Origin: Clostridiales bacterium
GTDB taxonomy: Bacteria > Bacillota > Clostridia > Christensenellales > Borkfalkiaceae
Direction: 5' to 3'
Assembly: GCA_021635425.1 (NCBI GenBank)
Contig: JAJWOJ010000105.1
Coordinates: 1 to 6,998, forward strand
DNA length: 6,998 bases
Both the position numbers and the translations under genes were made by a program. Below are positions 1 to 5,442 of the stretch, piece after piece. The notes below the pieces were generated by a model. The model was not told the origin of the DNA. It saw only the letters and a list, made by a program, of their open reading frames with translations, and searched no databases. Each line of letters begins with the position of its first letter. The first letter of the stretch is position 1.

Positions 1-168
1 CTGTCTTTTTTGCTATTGGTGGGGGCGTAAACGGACTCGTAACGCGGCATAGCCCCGACACAAATTTTCCCAAAACTTCCAAATGCCGTCGTTCGTCAAT
101 TTGCCAAAAGGGCAAATTTTTGCCGTAGGACACCCGCTTGCGGGAAACGGCAAAGCCTCTACCGCCCC
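1..168 (+). repeat. Structured intergenic repeat, copy 1
   Basis: This 168-bp stretch matches 5138-5305 in the same orientation with 9 substitutions and no gaps (95% identity). It can fold as a nested structure: 17-27 (tggtgggggcg) pairs perfectly with 163-173 just past the shared core, 45-50 with 83-88, 98-105 with 111-118 (loop aaaag), and 119-126 (tttgccgt) with 147-154, which encloses a small cccg/cggg hairpin. No open reading frame or ribosome binding site is evident. The window opens inside the element, in what corresponds to the right arm of the terminator hairpin seen before copy 2, so its true left edge is not visible. It could be a structured RNA, a REP-like or non-autonomous mobile element. 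The repeat itself is certain, its function unknown. Confidence 0.93.
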
Positions 169-203
169 CACCATCTTTGTAGTACGAAAAAGCTACAAAA
201 CAC

Positions 204-239
204 AAAAAGCACAAGATTTAGTAGGTCTTGTGCTTTTTT
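204..239. terminator. Strong hairpin, probable bidirectional terminator
   Basis: Positions 204-216 (aaaaagcacaaga) and 226-238 are perfect reverse complements: a 13-bp stem with a 9-nt loop. The right arm ends in six T's and the left arm starts with five A's, so the hairpin could stop transcripts from either side. It sits 36 nt after the repeat core. A hairpin ending in ttttttgct sits at exactly the same distance after copy 2. Confidence 0.8.
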
Positions 240-301
240 GTTACTATATTTAGTGTTTTACGCACTTCGCGGAATATTTGAATTTAAGAGCTGCATTTTG
301 A

Positions 302-345
302 CCTGTTTTTTGAAAAACAGGACTCGAACTGACGACCTTACTTTC
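302..345 (-). other. Degenerate tRNA T-arm-like fragment with adjacent hairpin
   Basis: Read on the - strand, the sequence contains gttcgagtcctgt, which resembles the T-loop and 3' T-stem of a tRNA (consensus GGTTCGAATCC). The 5' T-stem strand (gtcag) does not pair properly with cctgt, and no D-arm or anticodon arm is visible, so it is not a working tRNA. Next to it, 302-310 and 313-321 form a perfect 9-bp inverted repeat with a 2-nt centre. It may be a relic of a tRNA 3' end, such as an old attachment site, or chance. Apart from this, 240-390 shows nothing I can name. Confidence 0.25.
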
Positions 346-393
346 TTTCATGTTGAATAAACAAAAATAATAGAAGAATACTCTCAAAAAGAC

Positions 394-422
394 TTGACAA
401 ATAAACATCGTTGGTTTATACT
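394..422 (+). promoter_or_regulatory. Sigma-A promoter of the tetR operon
   Basis: A perfect -35 box TTGACA (394-399) is followed after 17 bp by TATACT (417-422), one base from the -10 consensus. Transcription should start near 429, about 28 nt before the tetR ATG. A 6-bp inverted repeat, ataaac (401-406) and gtttat (414-419), lies between the boxes and could be a second binding site. This is the only good promoter I see before the eight-gene run. Confidence 0.85.
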
Positions 423-425
423 TAT

Positions 426-441
426 ACTAACGAATGTTAGT
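426..441. promoter_or_regulatory. Probable TetR operator
   Basis: The 16-bp sequence actaacgaatgttagt is a perfect inverted repeat (6 bp, 4-bp centre, 6 bp). It begins 4 bp after the -10 box and covers the predicted transcription start, where bound repressor would block RNA polymerase. Its position just before a tetR-family gene, its size and its symmetry all fit TetR-family autoregulation. Binding by this particular protein is inferred. Confidence 0.75.
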
Positions 442-456
442 TAGTGCAAGGTAAAT

Positions 457-1104
457 ATGAAACAAGAGGACACGAAAAAGAAAATTTTAGACAAAGCGTT
501 AGAACTTTTTGCGACTCAGGGGTATGATTCCGTAAGCGTGGGTGAAATCGCGCAGGCGGTAGGAATAAAAGCGCCGTCGCTTTACAATCACTACCCAAGC
601 AAACAGGCGATTTTCGACGCGATCGTAGAAGCAACGGCAAAGCAATACGAAGCCGATACAGATAAAGTGGATATTCACGTGCAGAATTCCGCGCAGGATA
701 TTCCCGTTTTTACCGAGATAACAGAGGAGGCTCTTTTTGAAAAAGTAAGGCAGATTTTCGAGTATTCTCTGCACAACGAAACTATAAGCCGCTTCCGTAA
801 AATGATGACGATAGAGCAGTTCCGCTCGCCCGAACTTGCAGCGTTGTACTCGCGGCGTTACGTGGAACGTTTGGTTGAATATCATGCAGGTATTTTTCGC
901 GCATTGATTTCGGCGGGCGAAATTATGGCTGCCGCCCCCGAAACTTTGTCCATGATGTACGTCGCGCCCGTGCTTACGCTGATAAGCGTGTGCGACCGTC
1001 AGCCCGAAAGGGAAGGCGAATGTTTGGATAAATTAAAACGGCATGTGTATTTGTTCTATAATATGGTTCACGGCGGAAAGTCGAACGGGGGCGAAAACGA
1101 ATGA
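457..1104 (+). CDS. TetR/AcrR-family transcriptional regulator
   Basis: This is a 215-residue repressor, a usual length for the TetR family. The N-terminal helix-turn-helix is clear: after KKKILDKALELFATQGYDSV comes the recognition region at about residues 27-46, with the family pattern of IAQAVGIKAPSLYNHYPSKQ. The C-terminal two thirds are helical and diverged, as expected of a ligand-binding and dimerisation domain, so the inducer cannot be predicted. The ATG at 457 follows a modest AAGG 5 nt upstream. The gene is first in the run and has its own promoter with a palindromic operator over the start site, so autorepression and control of the downstream genes is likely. Its stop overlaps the next start (ATGA at 1101-1104), which suggests translational coupling. 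The family call is firm; the regulated signal is unknown. Confidence 0.96.
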   Translation: MKQEDTKKKILDKALELFATQGYDSVSVGEIAQAVGIKAPSLYNHYPSKQAIFDAIVEATAKQYEADTDKVDIHVQNSAQDIPVFTEITEEALFEKVRQIFEYSLHNETISRFRKMMTIEQFRSPELAALYSRRYVERLVEYHAGIFRALISAGEIMAAAPETLSMMYVAPVLTLISVCDRQPEREGECLDKLKRHVYLFYNMVHGGKSNGGENE

Positions 1105-1766
1105 AAAAACCATTGACACAAAAACTGGGATTGCTCGGTATCGTCAGTTTTCTTTCTTACACGGCGGCAGTGATTTTCGCTCCGCTTGCATATCCCGGTT
1201 ACGATTGGCTCTCGCAAGCCGTGAGCGATTTAAGCGCGGCAAACGCGCCTTCGCTTGCGCTATGGAATCAACTTACCGCGTTTTATAACGTGTGCGAAGT
1301 GGTCTGCGTAACGGTCGTTTGTATCGGAATAAGCGGGCAGAAAACAAAACTGCTTAGGACGGGAATTTATCTGTTTGCGGTTATGGAATGGATTTCCGCC
1401 GTAGGGTACAGAGCGTTTCCGCTTTCGGATAGTGGTTATGTAGGTGCGTTTCAGGACGTTATGCATATGGTGGTAACCGTTGCGGTAGTGCTTTTATCCA
1501 TCGCGTCGCTTACGATCGTCATAATTGCGGGCGCAAAGAATAAAGATTGCCGTTCTTACGGCATTTGCGCCGCGGTTGCCCTTGTTATGATGCTCGTCGG
1601 GGCACTCGGAATGAAAATCGTGCCGACGGCATATTTCGGCGTTGTGGAACGCTTCAGCGTGTTTGCGGCGACGGGGTTCAATGCCGCACTCGGTATTCAT
1701 CTTTTTTGCTCAAATACCGATAAAATCAATTATAAATTAAAGGAAAATAAACATGACAGAAAATAA
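1101..1766 (+). CDS. DUF998-family integral membrane protein
   Basis: A 221-residue hydrophobic protein with about six membrane segments, roughly residues 8-29, 61-78, 86-104, 118-144, 152-174 and 186-204. After the first segment it carries WLSQAVSDLSA, matching the conserved loop of DUF998 proteins (typically an acidic S-D-L motif). Overall length and topology fit that family, whose biochemical role is not established. The C-terminus is short, charged and lysine-rich (NYKLKENKHDRK), consistent with a cytoplasmic tail. It overlaps tetR by 4 bp and the following acetyltransferase by 14 bp, so it is almost surely co-transcribed. TetR-DUF998 neighbours suggest the membrane protein is a direct regulatory target, but whether it transports or senses anything cannot be read from sequence. 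Confidence 0.85.
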   Translation: MKKPLTQKLGLLGIVSFLSYTAAVIFAPLAYPGYDWLSQAVSDLSAANAPSLALWNQLTAFYNVCEVVCVTVVCIGISGQKTKLLRTGIYLFAVMEWISAVGYRAFPLSDSGYVGAFQDVMHMVVTVAVVLLSIASLTIVIIAGAKNKDCRSYGICAAVALVMMLVGALGMKIVPTAYFGVVERFSVFAATGFNAALGIHLFCSNTDKINYKLKENKHDRK

Positions 1767-2379
1767 AATTATCATAAGAAACGAAACAAACGAAGATTAC
1801 AGAAAGGTGGAAAATTTAACCCGCGAGGCGTTTTGGAACGTTTATCGCCCCGGTTGTATGGAGCATTACGTTTTGCACTGCTATCGCGACGATCCCGCGT
1901 TCGTGCCGGAACTCGATTTTGTAATGGAACTGGACGGCGAACCTATCGGGCAGGTCATCTACGTGCGGTCGGAAATCGACTGCGACGACGGTAAAAAAGT
2001 GCCGATTATGACCTTCGGACCTATCGGCATTGCCCCGGAATATAAAAGACAGGGTTACGGAAAACGCTTGCTTGATTATTCCATGGAAAAAGCCAGGGAA
2101 ATGGGCGTTGGCGCGCTTGCGATTACGGGCAATATTTTGTTTTACGGAAAGTCCGGGTTTGTCCCCGCAAAGACGAAAGGCGTGCGCTATGCGGACGACC
2201 CCGAGGCGGATTATTTTCTCATCAAAGAGTTGATTCCCGGTTTCCTTGATGGCATTTCCGGTACTTATAAAGACCCCGACGGGTATTTTGTTTGTGAAAA
2301 TAACCCCGAAGCCTTTGAACGTTTTGAAGCGACGTTTCCGAAGAAGGAAAAGAAGAAACTGCCCGGACAGTTGTTCTGA
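1753..2379 (+). CDS. GNAT-family N-acetyltransferase (YhbS-like)
   Basis: A 208-residue GNAT enzyme, expected to move an acetyl group from acetyl-CoA to an amine on a small molecule or protein. Motif A is at about residues 89-107: a beta strand (FGPIGIAPEYK) runs into the pyrophosphate-binding loop KRQGYGKRLL, here with K where the usual Q/R-x-x-G-x-G has Q or R. Motif B follows as LAITGNILFYGKSGF (122-136), with the tyrosine and Y-x-x-x-GF ending typical of the family. The layout resembles COG3153. The C-terminal 50 residues form an extension rich in acidic and basic residues. The ATG at 1753 lies within the end of the DUF998 gene and has AAAGGA at 1739-1744. Substrate unknown. Confidence 0.93.
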   Translation: MTENKIIIRNETNEDYRKVENLTREAFWNVYRPGCMEHYVLHCYRDDPAFVPELDFVMELDGEPIGQVIYVRSEIDCDDGKKVPIMTFGPIGIAPEYKRQGYGKRLLDYSMEKAREMGVGALAITGNILFYGKSGFVPAKTKGVRYADDPEADYFLIKELIPGFLDGISGTYKDPDGYFVCENNPEAFERFEATFPKKEKKKLPGQLF

Positions 2380-2396
2380 GTGGGAGGATTATAATT

Positions 2397-2654
2397 ATGA
2401 TTGAGTCAAGATGTGGACTTAGGCGCAGCGAGTGTAGTTTTCGTGAAGCAATGGGTTGCAAAGGATGCGTGAATATGGATAAACCTTTTTGGGCGGATAG
2501 TTGTCCCGTTAAATCCTGTTGCGAAAAGAAAGGGTTACAACATTGCGGAGAATGTGAGGACTTTGTTTGTCCGCTGTTACATACTTTCGCTTACGATATG
2601 GAGCAAAGTGATAACGGCGCAAGAATCGAACAATGCAAAAAACGGGGTAAATAA
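2397..2654 (+). CDS. DUF3795 cysteine-rich protein, probable metal binder
   Basis: This 85-residue protein has eleven cysteines. They fall in the pattern of DUF3795: C6-G...C13, C21-x-x-C24, C36 with P, C41-C42 before KKG, C50-x-x-C53 with E-D-F, and C58-P, then C80. Such spacing suggests zinc or iron-sulfur binding; no member has a role I can cite with confidence. The ATG at 2397 has a strong GGGAGG at 2382-2387, 9 nt upstream. It follows the GNAT gene by 17 nt, and its stop (2652-2654) is one base before the next ATG, so the two small proteins are very likely made together. Length is near the short end for the family but both cysteine-rich halves are present. Confidence 0.85.
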   Translation: MIESRCGLRRSECSFREAMGCKGCVNMDKPFWADSCPVKSCCEKKGLQHCGECEDFVCPLLHTFAYDMEQSDNGARIEQCKKRGK

Positions 2655-2655
2655 A

Positions 2656-2976
2656 ATGGCTTCGAGTAAAGAATTTCTCCGGTTTATTCTGGAGCAGTTA
2701 TCCGATTTAGACGATATTTCATACAGACCCATGATGGGGGAATATATTATCTATTATCGCGGTAAAATCATCGGCGGAATATACGACGACAGATTGCTCG
2801 TGAAGAAAACGAAATCGGCGTTGAAACTTATGCCGACCGCCGTTTGCGGTGTCCCGTATGAGGGAGCGAAAGAAATGCTGCTTGTAGAGGAAACGGACGA
2901 TAGAGATTTTCTTATAAAGCTGTTTAAAGCGATGTACGACGAATTGCCGCTTCCCCAAAAAAGAACAATGAAGTAA
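2656..2976 (+). CDS. TfoX N-terminal-domain protein
   Basis: A 106-residue protein made of one TfoX_N domain (about residues 20-95). Recognisable are Y23RPMMGEYIIYYRGKIIGGIYDD, equivalent to the R-x-M-F-G-G-Y-G-I-Y core, the following L-L-V-K-K strand, and the helical end FLIKLFKAMYDELPLP. The TfoX C-terminal domain is absent, as in many Bacillota homologues, so a role in competence like that of gamma-proteobacterial TfoX/Sxy should not be assumed. The reading frame stays open back to 2554, but I take the ATG at 2656: the protein then begins exactly as family members do and the start sits one base after the DUF3795 stop. The ribosome site is weak (GGGG at 2644-2647), so translational coupling probably drives expression. 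Confidence 0.87.
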   Translation: MASSKEFLRFILEQLSDLDDISYRPMMGEYIIYYRGKIIGGIYDDRLLVKKTKSALKLMPTAVCGVPYEGAKEMLLVEETDDRDFLIKLFKAMYDELPLPQKRTMK

Positions 2977-3010
2977 AAGAGAAACTGTGTTCAAGAAAAG
3001 AGGAGGCAAT

Positions 3011-3640
3011 ATGAAAAGTAAAATTTATCCCCGTCCGCACGATAAGCAGATTGTTTATCTGAAAGACGTCATAACAAAAGATAATATAGAAGTCGGCGAC
3101 TACACGATTTACAATGACTTCGTACACGACCCGCGCGATTTTGAGAAGAATAACGTTTTATATCATTATCCCGTTAACAGCGACAAACTGAAAATCGGTA
3201 AATTCTGTTCTATAGCATGTGGGGCGAAATTTTTGTTCACGAGTGGCAATCATTCGCTGAAATCTTTGTCAACCTATACATTCCCGATTTTTTTCGACGA
3301 GTGGGGGCTTGACGCGAAGAATATCCGCGACGCGTGGGACAATAAAGGCGATATAGTAATCGGGAACGACGTGTGGATAGGTTACGAAGCGGTAATTATG
3401 TCCGGTGTTAAAATAGGCGACGGCGCGATTATAGGCACGCGCGCGGTTGTAACCAAAGACGTTCCACCTTACACCATAGTAGGCGGAGTACCCGCTAAAC
3501 CGATACGTAGAAGGTTTGACGATGAAACGATAGAAAAACTTCTGGCTTTGCGTTGGTGGGACTGGGACGATGAAAAAATAAAACGAAATATTTCCGCTAT
3601 TCAGTCGGGGAATATTGCCGCTTTGGAGGCGGCGGAATGA
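3011..3640 (+). CDS. Vat-type xenobiotic O-acetyltransferase (left-handed beta-helix)
   Basis: A 209-residue hexapeptide-repeat acetyltransferase that closely follows streptogramin A acetyltransferases (VatD is also 209 residues). Shared features are the start KIYP, VLYHYP then NDKLKIGKFCSI-like text (49-68), the catalytic-histidine motif SGNHS with H81, the repeats GDIVIGNDVWIG and GVKIGDGAIIGTRAVVTKDV (113-151), GGVPAKPIRRRFD (158-170) and the tail RWWDW (181-185). The family acetylates a hydroxyl on streptogramin A or other acceptors; a true resistance role is uncertain because many chromosomal homologues have unknown substrates. The enzyme is expected to be a cytoplasmic trimer. An upstream GTG (2987) extends the frame, but AGGAGG at 3001-3006 points to the ATG at 3011. 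The stop overlaps the next start. Confidence 0.93.
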   Translation: MKSKIYPRPHDKQIVYLKDVITKDNIEVGDYTIYNDFVHDPRDFEKNNVLYHYPVNSDKLKIGKFCSIACGAKFLFTSGNHSLKSLSTYTFPIFFDEWGLDAKNIRDAWDNKGDIVIGNDVWIGYEAVIMSGVKIGDGAIIGTRAVVTKDVPPYTIVGGVPAKPIRRRFDDETIEKLLALRWWDWDDEKIKRNISAIQSGNIAALEAAE

Positions 3641-4152
3641 AACCGACTAATATAAATCTTGAAAACATTTTTGCGCCGTACAGAGCGCAGAAACTTACAG
3701 AGGCTGATATTCCAGATATTTTGGACGTGTATTCGGAAAATACGGAATATTTTATGCATTGTCCTCCGAGTCCGACCCGCGAAACGGTAAAAGAAGATCT
3801 GGTCGCTTTACCTCCGAAAAAAGAAGCTACAGACAAATATTTTATCGGTATTTTTGACGATAATTGTCTTGTTGCGGTTATGGATCTGATTGACCGATAT
3901 CCGGATAACCAAACTGCTTTTATCGGACTTCTAATGGTATCGAAAAGTTACCAAAGAAAAGGTATCGGAACTTATATTACAAAAGCATTGTCGCAGACGC
4001 TCGGGGCGGATGGATACTCGCGTATCAAATTGGGGTACGTTAAAACCAATTTGTCTGCTCGAAGTTTTTGGCTTAAACAGGGATTTCATCCAACGGGGAT
4101 AGAATCGGTGAGAGAGCATTATACGGTTATCGAAGCAGAAAAAAGACTATAG
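3637..4152 (+). CDS. GNAT-family N-acetyltransferase
   Basis: A 171-residue GNAT enzyme with both halves of the fold. Motif A lies at about residues 95-116: FIGLLMVSKSYQRKGIGTYI, with a perfect Q106-x-x-G-x-G111 acetyl-CoA loop. Motif B is NLSARSFWLKQGF (138-150), the classic asparagine-to-GF segment. The N-terminal 60 residues, including HCPPSPTRETVKEDL, form the variable acceptor-binding part, so the substrate cannot be assigned. Start and preceding stop share ATGA (3637-3640) and no separate ribosome site is obvious beyond GGAGGCGG at 3625-3632, so translation is probably coupled to the Vat-type enzyme. Two unrelated acetyltransferases in direct succession suggest a shared modification or detoxification theme, which is inference. 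Confidence 0.93.
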   Translation: MKPTNINLENIFAPYRAQKLTEADIPDILDVYSENTEYFMHCPPSPTRETVKEDLVALPPKKEATDKYFIGIFDDNCLVAVMDLIDRYPDNQTAFIGLLMVSKSYQRKGIGTYITKALSQTLGADGYSRIKLGYVKTNLSARSFWLKQGFHPTGIESVREHYTVIEAEKRL

Positions 4153-4170
4153 TTATAGGAGCAAATGCAG

Positions 4171-4485
4171 ATGAATGAAAGACCGGAGCTAAATAAAGAA
4201 CTTGATGCAATCACTTTCCGCAACTTTTATTATCTGAAACAGGAGTTAATTGATTTTTGCCGTGAAAACGGACTGCCGACTTCGGGCGATAAAATAGAGT
4301 TGACAGACAGAATCGCGACGTTTCTCGATACAGGAAAGGCGCCCGCGGCGAAAAAATCAAAAAGAAAGGCGGCAAATATTTCTTTAATTACCGATGAAAC
4401 GGCGATAGAAGAAAATATCGTTTTTTCCGAAAAGCACAGGGATTTTTTCAAGGAAAAAATAGGGAAGAGTTTTTCGTTTATTTAA
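4171..4485 (+). CDS. SAP-domain protein, probably C-terminally truncated
   Basis: A 104-residue protein with an N-terminal SAP motif at about residues 19-54 (FYYLKQELIDFCRENGLPTSGDKIELTDRI), a helix-turn-helix-like fold that often binds DNA, then a lysine-rich linker (61-68, KKSKRKAA). The final part, FSEKHRDFFKEKIGKSFSF, matches the beginning of the second (DUF6434-type) domain of related Clostridia proteins as I remember them. In those the chain continues with a long helical segment; here it stops two residues on at 4483-4485. None of the missing part is visible in another frame downstream, so this looks like a deletion or replacement junction, not a simple frameshift. AGGAG at 4157-4161 favours the ATG at 4171 (9 nt) over the one at 4165 (3 nt). 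It may be non-functional. Confidence 0.8.
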   Translation: MNERPELNKELDAITFRNFYYLKQELIDFCRENGLPTSGDKIELTDRIATFLDTGKAPAAKKSKRKAANISLITDETAIEENIVFSEKHRDFFKEKIGKSFSFI

Positions 4486-4506
4486 AAACAAAAATAGTGC
4501 AAGTAT

Positions 4507-5073
4507 ATGATAGAAAAAGAACTGTTTGAACTTCTGCAGCAGCAGTATTCGCCAATTATAAGCAACATAATAAACTCAGATGTCGAGTTTTATAGAACAA
4601 ACCAAACAATTCGATGGAAATTTGGCTATGATGAAAGAGTTGCAATTTTTGCATGCTGTGACAGAAAAACTAATATTGTTACCGTAAATATTGCGGCTGT
4701 TGATTTCTCTTTCCAGCAAAACGAACCGTTACATATTGAATATTTTCTTCTACACGAAATACGTCATATCTATCAACATTTAGAAATCGCGGATTATCGA
4801 AAAGATCCGAAGAAGTGTAATAATGCAGAGTTGGCAAAGAAGTGGTCGGAGGAAGAGAATAACTATGTAACCGCTTTGAATAAAGAAGGTAAAGAGAATA
4901 TGGGCTATTTCTTGCAAGATATGGAGATGGATGCCTTTGCGTATGCTTATGCCGTAATGATGTACAAGTACGGTGAAGTTAAATATCTTTATGTCCCCAA
5001 AGCGTATCAGAACAATGAATTTGATAGAATAGTGAATGAATGGCAGGTGGCATTCAAAAATGAGGGGCTGTAA
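4507..5073 (+). CDS. Putative zinc metallopeptidase-like protein (HExxH)
   Basis: A 188-residue protein of no family I can name. Its key feature is H83-E-I-R-H87 within YFLLHEIRHIYQHLEI, the HExxH zinc-binding and catalytic motif in a hydrophobic helix. A second helix at 136-149, LQDMEMDAFAYAYA, offers E140 or D142 as third zinc ligand, an arrangement like ImmA/IrrE-type and other minimal metallopeptidases. There is no signal peptide or membrane segment, so it should act in the cytoplasm. Segment 52-66 (DRKTNIVTVNIAAVD) looks like the beta strand that usually precedes the motif. The ribosome site is poor. The gene is visibly AT-richer than the operon before it and starts 21 nt after the truncated SAP gene, which suggests separate arrival. 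It ends before a strong terminator. Confidence 0.75.
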   Translation: MIEKELFELLQQQYSPIISNIINSDVEFYRTNQTIRWKFGYDERVAIFACCDRKTNIVTVNIAAVDFSFQQNEPLHIEYFLLHEIRHIYQHLEIADYRKDPKKCNNAELAKKWSEEENNYVTALNKEGKENMGYFLQDMEMDAFAYAYAVMMYKYGEVKYLYVPKAYQNNEFDRIVNEWQVAFKNEGL

Positions 5074-5110
5074 ACGGGAATGATAGTGTAGCTATTTCGT
5101 ATGTGATAGC

Positions 5111-5155
5111 CAATAGCAAAAAAAGACAGGCAATCGCCTGTCTTTTTTGCTATTG
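5111..5155. terminator. Strong intrinsic terminator at the left edge of repeat copy 2
   Basis: GACAGGC (5125-5131), loop AATC, GCCTGTC (5136-5142) and six T's (5143-5148) form a textbook terminator about 50 nt after the metallopeptidase-like gene. Pairing continues outward through the A- and T-runs to caatag/ctattg with one bulged A, so each arm is about 20 nt and the hairpin could work in both directions. Its right arm is also the start of the repeat; the first base of the window falls in the equivalent arm of copy 1. Confidence 0.88.
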
Positions 5156-5305
5156 GTGGGGGCGTAAACGGACTCGTAACGCGGCATAGCCCTGACACAG
5201 ATTTTCCGAAAACCTTCAAATGCCGTCGTTCGTCAATTTGCCCGAAGGGCGAATTTTTGCCGTAGGACTCCCGCTTGCGGGAAACGGCAAAGCCTCTACC
5301 GCCCC
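5138..5305 (+). repeat. Structured intergenic repeat, copy 2
   Basis: Direct repeat of 1-168, same length, 9 substitutions. The stems correspond at 5182-5187/5220-5225, 5235-5242/5248-5255 and 5256-5263/5284-5291. None of the substitutions breaks an internal stem: one adds a C-G pair at the hairpin top, one turns an A-T pair into a G-T wobble, one lengthens the inner cccg hairpin by a T-A pair, and the rest fall in loops. Only the outer closing stem is weaker, because similarity stops at 5305 and just 6 of its 11 pairs remain. Weak similarity resumes shortly after (tacgaa at 183-188 and 5318-5323) with a 2-nt length difference. The copy lies between two transcription units with no gene of its own. 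Confidence 0.93.
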
Positions 5306-5345
5306 TTGTTTTGGCACTACGAATAAATATGTAAATTTACAGCAA

Positions 5346-5367
5346 AATCGCCTGTCTTTTTTGCTAT
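5346..5367 (+). repeat. 22-bp partial third copy of the repeat's left edge
   Basis: These 22 bp are identical to 5132-5153, the loop and right arm of the terminator leading into copy 2; identity ends abruptly on both sides. Here the left arm of the hairpin is missing, but agcaaaa (5341-5347) can pair with ttttgct (5359-5365), leaving a weaker 7-bp hairpin. The spacing is 214 bp, so 5132-5367 looks like one full unit plus the start of a second that was lost. Confidence 0.85.
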
Positions 5368-5413
5368 AATCAAATATGGAAAATAATTCGAATAAAAATT
5401 TTTGCTGTTTTGC

Positions 5414-5442
5414 TTGACAAAGGGAAATATATATGATATCAT
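5414..5442 (+). promoter_or_regulatory. Sigma-A promoter of the SPFH operon
   Basis: TTGACA (5414-5419), a 17-bp spacer and TATCAT (5437-5442), one base from consensus. Transcription should begin near 5449, leaving a leader of roughly 27 nt with AGGAGAGG at 5465-5472. This places the SPFH and Arc-like genes in a unit independent of the genes before the repeat. Confidence 0.83.

Noticed and set aside
1..190. MITE with 11-bp terminal inverted repeats, or a tmRNA
   Set aside because: The inverted ends exist in copy 1 but are lost in copy 2, and no target duplication is visible. The tmRNA idea fails because there is no tag reading frame or tRNA-like ends.
499..885. 128-codon open frame on the - strand
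   Set aside because: It is antisense to the well-supported TetR gene and reads as low-complexity basic and aromatic sequence without family features.
2554..2655. N-terminal extension of the TfoX-domain protein
   Set aside because: It would overlap the DUF3795 gene by 100 bp; the extra residues match no TfoX protein, while ATG 2656 gives the normal family start.
2987..3010. GTG start for the Vat-type enzyme
   Set aside because: It has no ribosome site of its own and would place the AGGAGG at 3001-3006 inside the coding region; ATG 3011 directly follows that site and aligns with VatD.
1..5305. Integron cassette array with the repeats as attC sites
   Set aside because: Cassette arrays have a site after each one or two genes, but here nine genes lie between two copies. 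I also see no GTTRRRY/RYYYAAC core pair at the ends and no integrase.
5132..5367. 22-bp target-site duplication flanking copy 2
   Set aside because: The same sequence (as far as visible) also precedes copy 1, so it belongs to the repeat unit and is not a duplicated insertion target.
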